A DNA stretch of 64,000 nt from Alopecurus myosuroides (GCA_028641055.1 CM054060.1:164150696-164214695); one strand, 5' to 3'. Shown: positions 33,445 to 46,122, counted from the first letter of the stretch. A program made the numbers and translations. The notes: generated by a model from the letters alone, not told the origin.

Positions 33445-35033
33445 TGATGGTGCAGATCTTGCACTCGTTGGGATACTCCAAGAGGAGGATGTGATGAGCA
33501 CAACGGAAGTTTTCCCCTTAGTTAACAACCAGGGTTATCAATCCAGTAGGAGAAAGAGAATCTTCGGAAGGTTGATGCCACTGACGGTGGTGCTGGCGCT
33601 TCACCGGTGTCAGCAACAACGTGGAACCTGCACACAACACAACCAAAATACTTTGCCCCAACTATACGGTGAGGTTGTCAATCTCACCGGTCTTTCTGAA
33701 AACAAAGATTAGACACATAGTGTCGAAAAACAGTGTATGCTTGCAGAAAGTAAAGAGAGCAGGAAATTGTTGTGGGTTGTTGAACAGTGTGGAAAAATGG
33801 ACCGGGGTTCGTAGTTTCACTAGTGGTGTCTCTCCATAAAAGATAGCATGCTGGGTGAAAAACTTACAGCTGGGCCATTGACAAATAAAGGTTGCACCGT
33901 AGAGCACAATATGACATGAAGATTACTATGTTATTTAGTGCGGGCATTACAACAAGATACATAGACCGACATCCATCTGCATCTATGACTAATAATCCAC
34001 CCTCAGATTATCATCCGAACCCCCTCAGGTATTAAGTTGCAAGGAACAGATAATTGCATTAAACAAAGTGTGTAATGTAATCAATGATTATGCACGCGAG
34101 CACTCTCACCGCTGTTTTCTCCCTAATGGCAACAACACATCCTCCCCCTTCATGTTTCTGTCACTCGAGCAAGGCAAAAAGGAGGCATGAACCCACTATC
34201 GAGCATAAATACTCCCTCCTGGAGTCGCTAACAATTACATGGCCAGAAAAACCACTAGCAACGGAGAGCATGCAAGATCACAAATAACACATGCAAATAA
34301 AGACTATAATCAACTTGGCATAAGGTCAATATTCGTCGGATCCCAGCAAACATAGCACAGAGAATTACATAAGATTAATCTCGATCATAATAGGCAGCTC
34401 ACGAGATCTAAACATGGAGGCATATGAGGAGAAGACAACCATCTAGCTACAGCTACGAACCCGTAGTCCAAGGATGAACTACTCATGCATCACTCCGGAG
34501 GATGGCATGGTGATGAAGAGGCCTTCGGTGATGATCTCCTCTCCGGCAAGGGTGCCAGAAACAGCTTCATATTCCCGCTGATCTGGGGTTGACGGTGACG
34601 GCAGCTGCGGAAATTTTTCAGGGATTTTGATCAGCTGTCTAGAGTTTTCCATCCGGGGGGCTTAAATAGGCGAAATGGCAAAGGCGATGGAGCTCCAGGG
34701 GGCCCACGCCCCTAGCTGGCGCGGCCAGGGGGCCGCCCCACCCTATGGTGTGGCCCCCTGCTGCCCCTCTCCGGCTCCTCTTCGGTCTTCTGGATGCTTC
34801 CGGGGAAAATAGGACTTCCGGGCTACGGATTTTCCAATAACGAGAATATTTCCAGAACAACTTTTCTGAAACTAAAAAACAGCAGAAAACAGGGAACTGG
34901 CTCTGTGGCTTCTTGTTAATAGGTTAGTCCGGAAAGCGTATAAAAATGACATAAAGAAGGGAGAAAACATGTAGCAATTGTCAAAATATGATCATGGAGC
35001 ATCAGAAATTAGGGATACATATATGACGTATCA
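33445..35033 (-). repeat. 3' LTR of element I
   Basis: 1589 bp. Noncoding. Has the U3 block with 'cccaccctatggtgtggccccctgctgcccctctcc' near 34735, a feature echoed inside element K. On the minus strand it is preceded by the purine tract AAGCTTGGGGATGC. Confidence 0.88.
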
Positions 35034-37982
35034 AGCATCCCCAAGCTTAGTTCCTAATCGTTCTCGAGTAGGTAAACGATAAAACAATAATTTATGAGGT
35101 AACATGCTACTAACAGAAACTTGATCAATCTAATGTAAAAGCATATGCACGCTGAGATCATAAAACTTTAAACATAGGCATGATAAATAAAACTTTAATA
35201 ATAAAGCATAGCAATTACTTTGCATCACGAAAAGTAACTCAAATAAAGGATCATGAATAATAATGCAAAGAAAGGTAAACGTTTGTTTCAGGTATAGAGA
35301 AAGCATGGCAAAGTGATATTTCGATAGTCCCTAAGAGTGGGGCAAAACATAAATGCCATGACACCTTCAAAGTTCAAGAGGAAGACTAGAACAAATAATT
35401 TAAGAACAAATAATATCACATCATGAAGTAATTATTGATGCTTATGGGATAAATGCACATAGAACTCAGAATGGCAAAAAAGCTCTCTCAACTGTGCATA
35501 AAGTTAGAAGATAGAGACTCAACATAAAAGTAAAAGAAAGGCCCTTCGCGGAGGGAAGCAGGGATCACTCATGTGCTAGAGCTTTTATTTTATTAAACAC
35601 AGGTATTAAAAGTTTGACACTCCTCCCATCCATCTTTCCCAAACAATGGCTAACCGAATCCTCGGGTGCCTGCCAACAATCACAAACCGTGGAGGACTGT
35701 CTATATTTTGGGAGATGTATGCTAATGTCAACGAATGGTAAACAGAAAATACAATACGTCACAAGTCAATTGGATTCACAAGAGCGGCTCCTATGGTGAA
35801 GGATGCAGTTGGTGTAGAAGGTCATCCATGTTTCTCTTTTGTTTACACAATTATGCTTTGACTGATAAATCAGGGGTAAAATAGTGAAGAGAATTTGTAT
35901 GCATTAATTTGGTGTTGGGCACCTCGCTGCCAGATCTTCTATCATTTGGATAAGCGGATGAATCCACTAGTCCATGGTGTGAAATCCAATCAACAAGTGA
36001 GATAAAGATTCTCTATTTAAGTCCTCATGAGCAGAAACAGGAACATAAAGCAGGAGTAATTTTGAAGGTTTTAAAGGTAACACATGAGAAATTTACTTTG
36101 GAATGGCAGTTAAATACCACATGTAGGTAGGTATGGTGGACACAATGGAAAAAACTTTGGTTTAAGGGAGTTTGGATGCACGATAGAGCTCATACTCAGT
36201 ACAGGTGGAGGCTAGCAAAAGACTGGGAGCGACAAATCAAGAGAGCATAAGAGCCATAATCATGCATAGCGACATAAGCATCATTAATTAAAACATAAGC
36301 AGTATCACAAGTTCAAAAACTAAGTGGCCATGGAGTCTATTCGTGACTGGTTTTTAGTCATAAACATGGTGTGAGCATGCGCCAAGTCAACCAAATCAAA
36401 CATTCGAAAGAGAATACCATATATTGATGCTTTACTATGACAAGAACAACTCATGAATCTTTCAATACATATTAAACACTCTCAGATATTTGAGGATAAT
36501 CATGCTACTCAATAACCACAAGGCTTTAAAACTAAAATAACATTTATCATGGCATGAAAAAGTCCTATCCACGGTCTATACAAGCTTCTACTAGTACTGT
36601 TATAAATTCTACTTCAAGCAGCAGTTTTCTTTCGTTTCTCCCAACAAGCACCATACAAAACATGCTTTAACAAAAATACTCTTTATGATACAGCAAGAAA
36701 ACATGATAGTACTCAAATATTACTACTAAAACTAACATCTCTAATAAGAGATGCATGCAAAACAGGAGCTGAATAAATGTAGCAGATAAACAGAGACTAA
36801 GAATACAACGTATTCTCATCAAAAAGCGGAGCGTGTCACTCTCCAATAAAAGAATGCTGGGTTACAACCAAGCTTATTATGAAAGTAAAAACAAACTGAA
36901 AGAAAAATAAAAAGCAAACTGAAAACAAAAATAAAATACGCTCCAAGTAAAGCACATAAGATGCGACCGAATAAAAAATATAGTTTCACTAGAAGCGACC
37001 TGATAATTTGTTGATGAAGAAGGGGATGCCTTGGGCATCCCCAAGCTTAGACGCTTGAGTCTTCTTGGAATTTTCTTGGATGTACCACCGGAGCATCCCC
37101 AAGCTTAGGATTTTCACTCTTCTTTCTCACATCATATCATCCTCTTCTCTTGACCCTTGAAAACATCCTTCACATCGAAATTCTCACAATCTTCATTAGC
37201 AACGTTAGTGCAATCGAAATAATAAATCCACATGGTTCAGTTTAAACACAAGTCTAACACTTAAAAACACATTATATACTGTCACAACTTCTTTCAAAAC
37301 TCTTTTTCTCAAAAGAACACCAAAAAAGAGATTAAGATGCAAATGCGATAAATGGCAGAAATCTATAAAAAACAGAACAATAGGTAAAGATCGATTTTTT
37401 CAAAACTATTCTGTTGCTCAAATAAAAAAGTGGTATTCTAGAAAAAGTTGCGTATATAACTCAGGATTAAGCACAAAAAGCTCAGGTCAATTTGAATTTT
37501 CTGTGATTTTTAACGGAATTTACAATGGACAGCAGAAATTTGTTTCCTGCGCAGAAATCCGAAATATAGGCTCAACTTTTCACTAGTGGATTTACTTGGA
37601 TCAACAAAAACTCATAATAAAAGATACAGAGGGTTTGAAAAGGAAATTTAAAACACCCAGGTGCAAGAACACCAAAGAAAACAAAGGAAAACATAAAGAA
37701 ACAGAGAAATAAAACAGGTTGTCTCCCGGTAGCGCTTTTCTTTAAAGCCTTTCAGCTAGGCATAGAAAAATCAACTCAAGTATTTTCAAGAGAAGCGTTC
37801 AAATAAAGATTTGGCAATTCTTTAGGAATTCATTGTATTTTATATTCATAGGCTCCTCTCTAAGTTCTTCTAGTCTTACTATTTTCATCAAATAATTTCT
37901 CAGGAACAATCCAATCAAAATTCTTTTCTTCTTCTTCATGTAAAGCTACTAATTTAAAGGGGATTGGTATTTTATCCTCGTT
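35034..37982 (-). other. Noncoding interior of element I
   Basis: AT-rich. 35560-36190 corresponds, inverted, to 55960-56400 of element K (shared landmarks 'cttatccaaatg' and 'ggcacccgaggattcgg' on the element strand), so it is 3' untranslated sequence of the lineage. Nothing else recognisable. Confidence 0.55.
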
Positions 37983-38381
37983 TTAATTATTAGATTCAGT
38001 TTTTTCTAGAGAACCAACAATGTCTACACATGATCCAAGCATATTAAAATGATCAAAAACTTTTCTAGCTTCTATAGCAACATCCCTAAATTCTTTAAGC
38101 ATAGTTTCTAGGATGAAGTTTCTTTTCTCAACATCTTCAATGTTATTCAAGTTGAGGAACATATGTTGCATTACGGGATGGAGGTTAACAAACCTAGCTT
38201 CTAGCATGTGGACTAAAGAAGTTGCAGCAGTCTCGTAATTGGGAGCAAGTTCTACTATGGATTTTTCCTCAAAGTTATCATGCTTACTAACATGATGAAA
38301 TAATTTTTTAACAGTGTCCTTTCCAAGTATAGAACCACTTCCTGCCGAAAAATCTTTCAAGGTAAACTTGGGGAACAACAT
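37983..38381 (-). CDS. 132-residue ORF in the gag position of element I
   Basis: ATG at 38381 (MLFPKFTLKDF), stop at 37983, lying just after the primer-binding site where gag should start. The product is mostly helical and charged (EKSIVELAPNYETAATSLVH, then FILETMLKEFRDVAIEARKV). No zinc knuckle or Gag capsid motif is evident. I believe similar ORFs occur in other Triticeae elements of this type, but I cannot name a family. It may be a shortened Gag or a separate small protein. Confidence 0.5.
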   Translation of the reverse strand: MLFPKFTLKDFSAGSGSILGKDTVKKLFHHVSKHDNFEEKSIVELAPNYETAATSLVHMLEARFVNLHPVMQHMFLNLNNIEDVEKRNFILETMLKEFRDVAIEARKVFDHFNMLGSCVDIVGSLEKTESNN

Positions 38382-38567
38382 GATGAGAAATAACAAAATA
38401 GAGACAAAAATAAAAACTATGAAGCAAACTAATTTTTTGTGTGTTTTCAATATAGAGAAATAAACTAATTTTTTGTGTGTTTTTGATATGGAGAAATAAA
38501 AACAAGACAATAAAAAAAATAAAGAGATTGAGAGTGAGAGACTCCCCTTTCCAGAATACTTCCTTCT

Positions 38568-38584
38568 CCCCGGCAACGGCGCCA
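38568..38584 (-). other. Primer-binding site of element I
   Basis: TGGCGCCGTTGCCGGGG on the minus strand, 11 bases from the LTR end. It complements the 3' end of plant tRNA-Asp as I recall it, and is the usual site of Athila-type elements. Confidence 0.8.
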
Positions 38585-38595
38585 GAAAAAGTCCT

Positions 38596-40181
38596 TGATG
38601 GTGCAGATCTTGCACTCGTTGGGATACCCCAAGAGGAGGGTGTGATGAGCACATCGGAAGTTTTCCCCTTAGTAAAGAACCAGGGTTATCAATCCAGTAG
38701 GAGAAAGAGAATCTTCGGAAGGTTGATGCCACTGATGGTGGTGCCGGCACTTCATCGGTATGAGCAACAACGTGGAACCTGCACACAACACAACCAAAAT
38801 ACTTTGCCCCAACGGTACAGTGAGGTTGTCAATCTCACCGGTCTTGCTGAAAACAAAGATTAGACGTATAGTGTGGAAAAATAGTGTATGCTTGCAGAAA
38901 GTAAAGAGAGCAGGAAAATGTTGTGGGTTCTTGAACAGTGTGGAAAAATGGACCGGGTTCGTAGTTTCACTAGTGGTGTCTATCCATAAAAGATAGCATG
39001 TTGGGTGAACAAATTACAGCTGGGCAATTGACAAATAAAGGTTGCACCTTAGTGCACAATATGACATGAAGATTACTATGTTATTTAGTGCGAGCATTAC
39101 AACAAGATACATATACCGACATCCATCTGCATCTATGACTAATAATCCACCCTCAGGTTATCATCCGACCCCCCTCAGGTATTAAGTTGCAAGCAACAGA
39201 TAATTGCATTAAACAAAGTGTGTAATGTAAGCAATTATTATGCACGCGGGCACTCTCACCGCTATTTTCTCCTTAATGGCAAAAACACATCCTCCCCCTT
39301 CACGTTTGTCACTCGAGCAAGGCAACGAGGAGGCATGAACTCACTATCGAGCATAAATACTCCCTCTTGGAGTCACTAACAATTACTTGGCCAGAATAAC
39401 CACTAGCAACGGAGAGCATGCACGATCACAAATAACACATGCAAATAAAGACTATAATCAACTTGGCATAAGGTCAATATTCATCAGATCCTAGCAAACG
39501 CAGCACATAGAATTACATAAGATTAATCTCGATCATGATAAGCAGCTCACGAGATGTAAACATGGAAGCATATGAGGAGAAGACAACCATCTAGCTACAG
39601 CTACGAACCCGTAGTCCAAGGATGAACTACTCACGCATCACTCCGGAGGCAGGCATGGTGATGAAGAGGCCTCCGGTGATGATCTCCTCTCCGGCAGGGT
39701 GCCGGAAACAGCTTCAGAACCCCCCTGATCTGGGGTTGACGGTGACGGCGATTGCGGAACTTTTTTGGGGATTTTGATCAGGTGTCTAGGTTTTTCCATC
39801 CAGGGGGGCTTAAATAGGCGAAAGGGCAAAGGCGGTGGAGCTCCAGGTGGTCCACACCCCTAGCTGGCGCGGCCAGGGGGTCCACGCCACCCTATGGTGT
39901 GGCCCCCTGCTGCCCCTCTCCGGCTCCTATTTGTTCTTCTGGATGCTTGAGGGGAAAATAGGACTTCCGGGCTTCGAATTTTCCAATTCCGAGAATATTT
40001 CCAGAACAACTTTTCTGAAACTAAAAAACAGCAGAAAATAGGGAACTGGCTCTGTGGCATCTTGTTAATATGTTAGTCCGAAAACGTATAAAAATGACAT
40101 AAAGAAGGCAGAAAACATGTAGCAATTGTCAAAATATGATCATGGAGCATCAGAAATTAGGGATACGTTTATGACGTATCA
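38596..40181 (-). repeat. 5' LTR of element I
   Basis: 1586 bp, starting on the minus strand TGATACGTCATAAACG. Contains the U3 block near 39840-39930 and a minus-strand TATTTAAGC box near 39810. Flanked on the right by CTAGG (40182-40186). Confidence 0.88.
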
Positions 40182-40186
40182 CTAGG

Positions 40187-40536
40187 CTGTTGGGTTCCTT
40201 TTCTTTTTTTGTACTATTTATTTTTATTTTATGTTTCCATTTGTTAAATAAAAGAAACCCCAAACAGTTATTAGAATGAGTCAAATTCATTTAGAAAGTT
40301 TTGTAAAATTTTAGATTGCAAAGTTTAAAACATTTAAAATGTTTTGGTAATTTTGAAAAATCAAAATAAACTTTATTATAGGGAATTTAGTATGGGGTCA
40401 TTAATGTATTATTTTTGGAGATGTAGGGTTTTTGTTTTGTGATGTTTAAATTTTTAAATGCACTTTTGTGTAACCATGTCATGATGATATGTATGCATGC
40501 CGGTTTAATATTTTTGAAAAATTCTAGGATGTTACA
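40187..40536 (-). repeat. Element F, 3' LTR, last piece
   Basis: Matches 49120-49475 and ends AGGATGTTACA. The neighbouring minus-strand tract TTTTAAGGGGGTTAGTC (40537-40553) is the polypurine tract of F. Confidence 0.85.
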
Positions 40537-40547
40537 GACTAACCCCC

Positions 40548-42120
40548 TTAAAATGAAGCACATCCTCGGGCTTCGGAAAGGCTAGCAAATAGGTGAGGGT
40601 GATCTTTTCTAAGGTCTTCTTCCTGCTCCCAAGTTGCTTCTTCCTCGGTGTGGTGATTCCACTGAACCTTGCAAAACTTGATGGTCTTGGTACGGGTATT
40701 CCTCTCAGCTCTTTCCAGTATTTTGATGGGCTTCTCCTCATAGGTTAGGTCACTTTCTATTTGTACCTCTCCTAGGGGTACTGTATCACTCAAGGAAGTT
40801 TTTGACATCTGAGGATGGCATTTCTTCAGCTGACTAACATGGAACACATTGTGTACAGCTGAAAGTACTTCTGGTAATTCCAATTCATATGCTACTTCTC
40901 CTTTGCGGGACATCACTTTGAATGGTCCTATGAATCGGGGTGCTAGTTTTCCTTCGATTCCAAATCTCTTCACACCTCTAAGGGGTGATACTCTCAAGTA
41001 GACTCTATCTCCTGTTTCATAAGAAACATCTCTACGCTTGTTGTCAGCATAGCTCTTCTGCCTTGACTGTGCTATCTTAAATCTATCTTTGATTAATCTA
41101 ACTTTCTCATCAGCTTATTGAATGATGTCAGGACCAAAGAAACTTCTTTCTCCTAAACCACTCCACAACAGGGGTGTGGTACATTTCTTTCCATATAGGG
41201 CGTCAAATGGTGCCATCTCAATACTAGCTTGATAACTATTGTTGTATGAGAATTCTGCATACAGAAAGTTGTCATCCCAACTAGATCCATAGTCTAGGAC
41301 ACATGCTCTTAGCATGTCTTCCAAAATCTGATTTACTCTCTCAGTTTGGCCATCTGCCTGAGGGTGAAATGTTGTGCTGAACTCTAATCTAGTTCCTAAA
41401 GATTCATTTAGTTGCTTCAAGTGTGAGGTAAACTGGGTACCTCTACTAGACACAATACTCTTGGGTACACCATGAAGACAAACAATCTTCTTCATATAAA
41501 TATCATCCAACTTAGCACTGGTGTATGTGGTCTTTACTGGCACACAGTGAGCTATCTTTGTCAAACGATCGACTACTACCCAAATTGAGTCATACCGTGA
41601 TTTGGTTTGGGGTAATCCAGTGATAAAATCCATACCAGTTTGGTCCCATTTCCAGTCTGGCACCTTCAATGGTTGCAGAAATCCTGCTGGTTCCTGATGC
41701 ACAGCTTTTACCTTATTACAAACGACACATTTGGCTATGTATTCTGCTATATCTCTCTTCAAATTATTCCACCAAAATCTTTCCTTCAAGTCCATGTACA
41801 TTTTGGTGTTACCAGGGTGAATGGAATAAGGTGACTCATGGGCTTCTTGAAAAATCAGCTTCCTCAACTCAGGGTCATTGGGTACACAGATACGTTTCTC
41901 GAACAAACAGTTCCTTGCTTATCTTCACTGAATTATGTGGTCTTTCCTTCACTTAGTGCCTCTTTCAAGGTTTTCTTGATTGCCTCTATTTCCTTATCTC
42001 CTTCCTGGATTTACGGATTCTATCCATCAGTGTTGGTTGAACTACTAGTGATGCCACGAATCCTTCAGGTACCACTTCCAAACTGAGGTCTTGGAGGGCT
42101 TTACATAGATCCTGGGACAT
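40548..42120 (-). pseudogene. Integrase with chromodomain of element F
   Basis: The open stretch 41906-41115 has the zinc-binding H-H-C-C region (HPGNTKMYMDLKERFWW, C-V-V-C-N-K) and the catalytic core (MDFITGLP, QADGQTERVNQILEDML). The second catalytic aspartate is lost: IVSSRGTQ stands where IVSDRGTQ is usual. After a frame break, 40997-40548 gives the C-terminal part (KLAPRFIGPFKV, HNVFHVSQLKKC). It ends in a chromodomain (YEEKPIKILERAERNTRTKT, then WEQEEDLRKDHPHLF), which in chromoviruses is thought to target insertion to heterochromatin. Frame breaks and the lost aspartate make it inactive. Confidence 0.88.
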
Positions 42121-42158
42121 CTCTTTGGTTGAGAGACAGTTTACATAAACCTTACGGC

Positions 42159-43100
42159 TCAAAGCATCAGCACACTTCCTAATCCTTGACGTGAAGCGTC
42201 ACAGTAAACTTGGAATTCTTTCTCCAGATCAAGTAGACACAGCATAGGTGCAGACACTAGTCTCTTCTTCAATTCTTGAAAACTGGTCTCACATGTTTCA
42301 GTCAATTCATACTTCTTCTCTTTCTTCAATAGTTCAGTCATAGGTTTGACAATCTTGGAGAAGTTCTCAATGAATCTTATATAGTATCCAGCCAAGCCTA
42401 AGAAGCTACGGATTTCTCCTACATTCTTGGGTGGTTCCCATTCTGTCACAGCAGTAACCTTTGAGGGGTCGACTGCAATTCCTTCCTTAGACACAATGTG
42501 TCCTAGAAATCCTACTTCACCCAACTAGAATTCACACTTGCTGAAAACTTGGCATATAACTTGTGTTCTCTAAGCTTTTCTATTATCACACGAAGGTGTT
42601 TCTCGTGTTCCTTAACACTCTTGAAGTAGATTAGTATCTCGTCAATGAAGACTACGAGAAACTTATCGAGGAATTCCATGAACACTTTGTTCATCATATT
42701 CATGAAGTATGATGGGGCATTGGTTAAGCCAAAGGGCATGACCGTATACTCATATGAACCATATCTAGTGACAAAAGCAGTCTTGGGTATATCATGTTTT
42801 CTAATATTGAGTTGAAAATATCCACACCGTAGGTCGATCTTGAAAAACACACCAGCTCTTTCCAACTGATCAAACAAGTCATTGATTCTAGGTAGTGGAT
42901 ATTTGTTCTTGATTGTCACCTTGTTCAGCGAACGATAGTCCATAACCAAACGCTGACTTTTGTCCTTCTTCTCCAACAGAACTGGTGCTCCCCAAGGGGA
43001 TGAACTTTATCTTATGAATCCTTTACCTAACTGCTCTTCAAGTTGCTTTTTGAGTTCTTTCAGTTCATCAGTGGACATAGGTTAAGGTCTCTTTGCTATA
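42159..43100 (-). pseudogene. Reverse transcriptase-RNase H remnant of element F
   Basis: 42976-42512 has RT blocks [33 protein letters not shown] and [12 protein letters not shown]. The catalytic motif reads FIDEILIYF where FIDDILIYS is usual, so one active-site aspartate is glutamate. 42524-42159 carries the RT thumb ([18 protein letters not shown]) and the first RNase H strand ([17 protein letters not shown]), then stops. The frame changes between the two parts. Confidence 0.85.
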
Positions 43101-43102
43101 GG

Positions 43103-44736
43103 TCATGTGCCCTGAAGCAAATCAATTAGAAATTCCACATCTCTATCCGGTGGCATTCCTGGTAGCTCATTTGGGAATACATCTGAGTATTCTCTCACCA
43201 CAGACACTTGGTCTAGGCTAACCTCCTTAAGATGGTTTAGGCTAACCCCCTTAAGATAGTTCAGAGTGATATCCTTAGGTTCCAAGTGGGGTTTGTATCT
43301 AACCCTCTTACCTTCTGGGATTGATAGTGTGACTGATCTATTGAGACAGTCTATGACTCCTCCATAGGTAGTCATCCAATACATACCCAAGATAACATCT
43401 AGTTCTTGTGATGGTAGGATTACTAAGTGGGTTGGAAATTTGTGGGTCCCAATCTCCAGAATTAGTCCCCCGCACATAGTACTAACAGAAATCTCGCCAC
43501 TTGGGGAACTCACTTGGAATACTTTTCCTATTGATTTGGTGGTTATTTTATTTTTATCCACAAATGCCTTTGATATGAATGAATGCGATGCTCCAGTATC
43601 AAATAAAACTAATGTTGTAAAGGAGTTGAGTGGAAACGTACCCATCGCAGCATCAGGTTCATTCATCACTTCTTCAACATCCAGGTGGTTCACATGCCCT
43701 TTCTGGAATGGATTGGGCTTGGTTGCCTCAATGGCCTTTGGTTCTGTGCATTGATCAGCATAGTGCCCCTTCTTCTTGCACTTGAAACATGTGACATCAG
43801 ACAAGTCCATTTTTCTATTTGAGTTTGAGTGATGATGTCCATTATTCCCATTGTGATGTCCATTACGATGGCCATCGTGATTACCATTGTAATGTCCATT
43901 GGAGTTATTACCTCTGAACCCACCATTGAATGTGTGGCCATTGCCCTTGTGGAAATGGCCTCCATGCTTGTGGCCACTGTAGCCTCTACTACTCTCAGAT
44001 GAGTTATGCCTCTTGTGAGATGTTTCAGTATGGTTCTTGCCATTGCCAAACTTCCTCTTGTGGTTCTCCTCCTTCCTGATGTTGTTGTCCAGAGGGATGT
44101 CTTGGTCAAGTAGTGTCTGGTAGTTTGGAGCATATGCCATAGATAGTGGTATCTTCAGGTCTCCCTTGATTCCGTTCAGGAATTTCTCCTTCCTCTTGGC
44201 ATCGGTATCAATGTCCTCCGGGGCATACCTGGACAGTTCACAGAAATCATCCATGTACTCCTTAAGGGTTCTTCCACCTTGTTTCAGAGTACGAAACTCA
44301 TCCCTCTTAAGATTCATAATGCCTGATGAGATGTGGGAATTACGAAAGCCTGCCCTGAATGTGTCCCAGTCCAGTCCTTCCACAGGATGGGTGACCTAGA
44401 ATGTCTCCCACCACATTGAAGCTGGTCCCTCCAATAGATGTGCGGTGAATCTGACCTTCTCTGCATCATTGCATTCACAAGCAGTCAAGTACTTGCTAAC
44501 CGAGTGAAGCCAGTCGTCAGCCACCATGGGTTCAGTACTAGTAGAGAACTTGTTGGGCCTGAGCATGAGGAACCTGGTAAGCCTATCAACAAGAGGTGGT
44601 GGTGGAGGGTTATTGTTGTTATTGTCGTTGTTGTTGTTGTTGTGCTGCATGAACTGCGTCATCATCTGCATCGGCTGAGTTTGGGCTGCCAGCATCTGCG
44701 GAATGCTTCTTGAGTTAGATCTGGCCTGGGAGGCAT
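43103..44736 (-). pseudogene. Gag-protease of element F
   Basis: Gag has an N-rich and P-rich start (about 44695-44600) and the capsid-type domain (DRLTRFLMLRPNKF, EKVRFTAHLLEGPASMWWETF). A TAG follows at 44396, after which the same frame continues. Next are a histidine/glycine/asparagine-rich segment with repeated NGH units, a zinc knuckle C-F-K-C-K-K-K-G-H-Y-A-D-Q-C near 43780, and a retropepsin motif (LFDTGASHSFIS) near 43600. The upstream ATG at 44736 is one frame off, suggesting a small deletion near the start. Confidence 0.85.
43830..43990 (-). repeat. NGH-rich coding repeat in Gag of element F
   Basis: Imperfect short repeats code a His/Gly/Asn-rich stretch ahead of the zinc knuckle (repeated N-G-H, H-N-G, N-N-G-H-H). 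Confidence 0.7.
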
Positions 44737-45053
44737 CGGGGTTTTGGAATAGATGAGAAATGAGATTGACAGATAGACCTAGTGGGGAATAAAATTTCTA
44801 CCCATGTACAGGCATCAAACAAACAACAACAAAACAAACTCACAAATAATAACATAACAAAGGTTTTAGGAAACTAAAAGAGTCGTGGGTACTGTCATAC
44901 TTCAAGTAGTAAGACAATACAGGAATACATAAACGAGATACAAAAGTCTAAGGGAAACATCTAGTGACACAAGATCTTGGCTCTCCAGTTTTGAATCTCG
45001 AACAACTTGAAGTAGTATGTAGACTTCAGGCGCTTCTTCAGAGGTGAGTGGTT
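44737..45053 (-). other. Spacer between the upstream ORF and gag of element F
   Basis: About 320 bp, AT-rich, with no ORF I can support. Confidence 0.5.
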
Positions 45054-45940
45054 TCATGTCGAGCTATCCTCGATGTCAGGATCCTCATCAGAAGAGCTCT
45101 CAAATACCCACTCCTCAGAGTCCTCCTCTTCTTCTTCCTCTGCAGCTGGAGCCTGATGATCTTCTTCTGCAGCAGGAGCCTGGTGATCAACAGGGGTTGG
45201 AGGGACTATGGGCTCTTTCCCTCTCTGTGCCACTGTCAGCCGGGCTATTTCCCTCTGCAGTTCCTCAACCTGATTCTTCAGCTGGTCTCTCTCCTGACTA
45301 ACTTCATCCATATTCTTGGAGTCCTTCGTGAAGTATGCATTTTGTGCTCGGAGATAAGAAATTGTAGCATCCTTGAAATCCAGCTTGCCCTTCAAATAAT
45401 CGTTGATGTCATCGAGGTTCATCATTGTCTTCCCCAGCTGCCCAAGCTTATCCCGCTGGGTATCAGTCACCTCCATCTGCTTACGCATCTCCCACTCCAT
45501 ATTCGTATTTACGAAGTCCATCTCCATGAATTGGTGATGTGTGGGAGTGAGATGTTGGTGACTACGATCAATGGGCGCTCCTGACTCAGTCCTCTCTCCA
45601 AAGAGTCGGAAGACACTGCCGTGGGTGATGTGTGCTCGGTACTTGTTGCAGATGCCGGCGATGGCATCATGCATTGCTGAACTCATCGAACATGTGAAGT
45701 CTCGGTAGTACTGGGCGTATTCCATGCCATGGTCGTCTGGGTCCGCCGTACGACCAGGAATGAACGTTGAGATGAGCCACTTACGAGACCAGTGTGGTCA
45801 ATGAACCCTGGCATGTCGTGGAAGTGAAGAGCTGGCATCCCAATATCTATGGCCAATTCCTATAGGGTCTTGCTCAGCCAGTACCCTGCATCTCCAGCAA
45901 CAACAATATCTCCAGTGTAGTCCTCATCAGCAGGGTCCAT
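45054..45940 (-). pseudogene. Extra coiled-coil ORF upstream of gag in element F
   Basis: The open part (ATG-initiated at 45725) codes 223 residues, with a long helical, coiled-coil-like middle (ISYLRAQNAYFTKDS, then QERDQLKNQVEELQREIARL). An acidic tail follows, with a repeated DHQAPAAEE unit and a run of glutamates. An earlier ATG at 45940 (MDPADEDYTGDIVVAG) heads the same region, but a TAG and a frame change lie between, so the gene is probably longer and broken. It lies between the primer-binding site and gag, where chromoviruses usually have nothing. I do not recognise the family. Confidence 0.55.
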
Positions 45941-46107
45941 CTAAATTTTTGGGAAATGAAAGGGTATGGTTAGCACTGGGTAGGAATATACAAGAATAGA
46001 GCAAAAATAAAATACAAATCTAGAATAAAAGTTTTCATAAATGTTTGACATAACTTTTGTTCATATGGTTTCCAATCCTGGGGTCTCGATCCTACAGGCA
46101 ACACTAT

Positions 46108-46119
46108 GTTCTGATACCA
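46108..46119 (-). other. Primer-binding site of element F (initiator Met tRNA type)
   Basis: TGGTATCAGAAC on the minus strand, three bases from the LTR end at 46123. It matches the common TGGTATCAGAGC at 11 of 12 bases. Confidence 0.8.
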
Positions 46120-46122
46120 TTT

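Larger units (their letters stand above)
33445..40181 (-). mobile_element. Element I: non-autonomous Athila-type LTR retrotransposon
   Basis: Two full LTRs (33445-35033 and 38596-40181; minus strand TGATACGTC to GCACCATCA), a primer-binding site beside the right LTR and a purine tract beside the left one show minus orientation. Flanks CTGGG and CTAGG are a target-site duplication with one change; the other LTR of F reads CTGGG. The LTRs differ by about 6% in the first ~185 bp. The 3.56 kb interior has no protease, RT, RNase H or integrase. Its left half is the antisense counterpart of 55960-56400 in element K, so it is a deletion derivative of that lineage. Confidence 0.88.

Noticed and set aside
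32668..33712. Several overlapping 80-200 codon ORFs on both strands
   Set aside because: GC-rich LTR promoter block. The same block at 48290-49225 has different breaks.
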